A stretch of DNA of 7,409 nucleotides from an uncultured Fidelibacterota bacterium (lineage in GTDB: Bacteria > Marinisomatota > Marinisomatia > Marinisomatales > UBA1611). Positions 6,201 through 7,409 of this stretch are shown one piece after another; the first letter of the stretch is position 1, and every line of letters starts with the position of its first letter. The DNA is taken from assembly GCA_913043185.1 (NCBI GenBank), contig CAJWMI010000075.1, positions 1-7,409 on the forward strand, in the 5' to 3' direction. The notes beneath the pieces are model-generated. The model saw only the letters and a program-made list of their open reading frames with translations, was not told the DNA's origin and did no database searches. The position numbers were made by a program, and so were the translations under genes.

Positions 6201-7409
6201 TTAGTAGTCTATTTGTATGTCTTTGTTTTTCGGCTTTGCCATTACTATTTGCACATCTCCAATGAAGCGTTCTCTAAAGCCGGCTTCGCAGTATATGAAA
6301 TAATATTCCCATATACGTAGAAACTCATCACTGAAACCCATATCCTTGATTGAAGGTAAAACACTAATATAATTTTCCCTCCACAGTCTTAAAGTTTCTG
6401 CATAGTGTTTTGTAATATCTTCAAAATGGACCATGGAAAGGTCTGTGAATTCTTTGACTGTAGATAAAACATGATTGACAGAAATAAGATTGGAACCAGG
6501 GAAAATATACTTTTTGATAAAATCTACAGTATTGAGATGGTTATTAAATCCCCGCTCATGATATGTTATCCCTTGAAAGGCCATTAAGCCATCCGGCTTC
6601 AGAAGGCCTGAACAAACTTTGAAAAACTTCTGAATGTAATTATAGCCCACAGCTTCAATCATTTCAATCGAAACAAGCTTATCAAACTGACCCATTAGTT
6701 CCCTGTAATCATTTTTTAATAAGGTTATCTTATCTTGTAAATTTTCTTTTTCAATTAATTTGGTGACATAGTCAAACTGCTCTTCAGATATTGTAGTTGT
6801 TGTGATCGTGCAACCATAATTTTTCACAGCATGTACTGCAAAACTACCCCAGCCGGTACCTATTTCTATAACATGATCACTGGCTTTAAGATCTAGCTTA
6901 CGACAAATACGATCCAACTTTTCTATAGAAGCATCATACAATGATAAATCTTTTGGCTCAAAAACAGCACAAGAGTATGTCATGCTTTTGTCTAACCATT
7001 TTTGAAAAAATTCATTGCTAAGATCATAGTGGGCAACAATATTATCCTTACTTCCTGATAAAGTATTTTTCCGAGATCTATGGATTAACCTGTTGATTGG
7101 ACTTAGCAGTTTTGCAATTCCTCCATCAAGAGATTTTTGGAGGTCTCGGTTTTTAATAACTATTTGGATTAGCCTTACTATATCATCAGCGTCCCAATAA
7201 CCAGCAGCATATGCTTCAGCAACTCCAACCTCACCGCCACTTCCGGCTAATACATAAAACTCGCTTGAAAATATAGTAACCTCTGTTTTTAATGAATCAG
7301 TTTCATCGCCAAAAATTATTCTGGATCCATCTTCATTCAATATAATACACCCATGGTTAATCTTGGAAAATTGAGCATGAAGTATTTTTTTAAATACTCT
7401 TACCAATAT
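6201..7409 (-). CDS. Cyclopropane-fatty-acyl-phospholipid synthase family methyltransferase (5' end uncertain)
   Basis: At least 401 residues match the canonical CFA synthase family, which transfers a methylene or methyl group from SAM to the double bond of membrane-lipid acyl chains. After an N-terminal domain (about 1-115), the protein shows HYDLSNEFFQKWLDKSMTYS (126-145), then CAVF with the conserved Cys146. The SAM motif is VIEIGTGWGSFA (179-190), followed by SIEMIEAVGYNY (247-258, Glu251), KYIFPGSNL (299-307) and HYAETLRLW (334-342). Where E. coli Cfa has MFEHVG and LHTIG, this protein has MIEAVG and FQGIT, the pattern I associate with the UfaA/actinobacterial-type and FCB subfamily rather than E. 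coli Cfa. The product could therefore be a cyclopropane or a mid-chain methyl branch. The frame is open to the window edge. A TTG at 7406 could start it, with no in-frame ATG until residue 142, so the true start may lie beyond 7409. It is the first visible gene of the lipid operon. Confidence 0.9.
   Translation of the reverse strand: MLVRVFKKILHAQFSKINHGCIILNEDGSRIIFGDETDSLKTEVTIFSSEFYVLAGSGGEVGVAEAYAAGYWDADDIVRLIQIVIKNRDLQKSLDGGIAKLLSPINRLIHRSRKNTLSGSKDNIVAHYDLSNEFFQKWLDKSMTYSCAVFEPKDLSLYDASIEKLDRICRKLDLKASDHVIEIGTGWGSFAVHAVKNYGCTITTTTISEEQFDYVTKLIEKENLQDKITLLKNDYRELMGQFDKLVSIEMIEAVGYNYIQKFFKVCSGLLKPDGLMAFQGITYHERGFNNHLNTVDFIKKYIFPGSNLISVNHVLSTVKEFTDLSMVHFEDITKHYAETLRLWRENYISVLPSIKDMGFSDEFLRIWEYYFIYCEAGFRERFIGDVQIVMAKPKNKDIQIDY

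Noticed and set aside
4094..7409. Furan-fatty-acid cluster (UfaM/UfaO/UfaD type)
   Set aside because: A methyltransferase and a desaturase are present, but nothing resembles the oxygenase step, and the desaturase is the histidine-box membrane type. The evidence is insufficient for that assignment.
1..7409. CRISPR arrays, tRNA/rRNA genes, insertion sequences, phage or defence genes
   Set aside because: No regularly spaced repeats, cloverleaf-like segments, transposase motifs or known defence domains were found on reading either strand; the window is filled by metabolic, transport and regulatory genes.

Overview
The window is A/T-rich bacterial DNA in which every convincing gene lies on the minus strand, so the genes read from the right edge (7409) to the left edge (1). 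The left-edge gene is the N-terminus of a SusC/RagA-type TonB-dependent receptor, which points to a Gram-negative of the Bacteroidota or a related FCB lineage. Its wording (VTALGF near the plug start, IRGANTISG, QPLIVVDGMP) reminds me of Marinimicrobia (SAR406)-like receptors, but that placement is from memory and is tentative.

Right block (7409 to 4094): four tightly packed genes form a probable lipid-modification operon. They are a canonical cyclopropane-fatty-acyl-phospholipid synthase-family methyltransferase, a second and divergent CFA/coclaurine-N-methyltransferase-like methyltransferase, an integral-membrane acyl-CoA desaturase and a small VOC (glyoxalase-fold) protein. Gaps are 20 nt, 16 nt and an 8-nt overlap. 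The simplest reading is that the desaturase makes a double bond and one or both methyltransferases modify it (cyclopropane or methyl branch). The VOC protein's role is unknown.

Left block (4039 to 1): an exported M20 amidohydrolase resembling AbgB, a DUF1611/DgcN-like P-loop protein, a YheO-PAS/DauR-type transcription regulator and the SusC-like receptor. DgcN-type DUF1611 proteins N-acetylate D-glutamate, DauR regulates D-arginine use, and AbgB-like enzymes cleave N-acyl-glutamate amide bonds. Together these suggest uptake, hydrolysis and assimilation of an N-acylated or D-amino acid, under a dedicated regulator. This is inference from families and neighbourhood.

The strongest non-coding signal is the 110-bp gap upstream of the DUF1611 gene. 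It holds two perfect 19-bp palindromes, both 9-1-9, with centres 26 bp apart. They overlap the -35 and -10 boxes of a plausible minus-strand promoter. A one-base-shorter version of the first core lies just upstream of the M20 gene. These are candidate operators for the DauR-like regulator. No tRNA, rRNA, CRISPR array, insertion sequence or convincing intrinsic terminator was seen, and no gene-free stretch exceeds about 130 bases.
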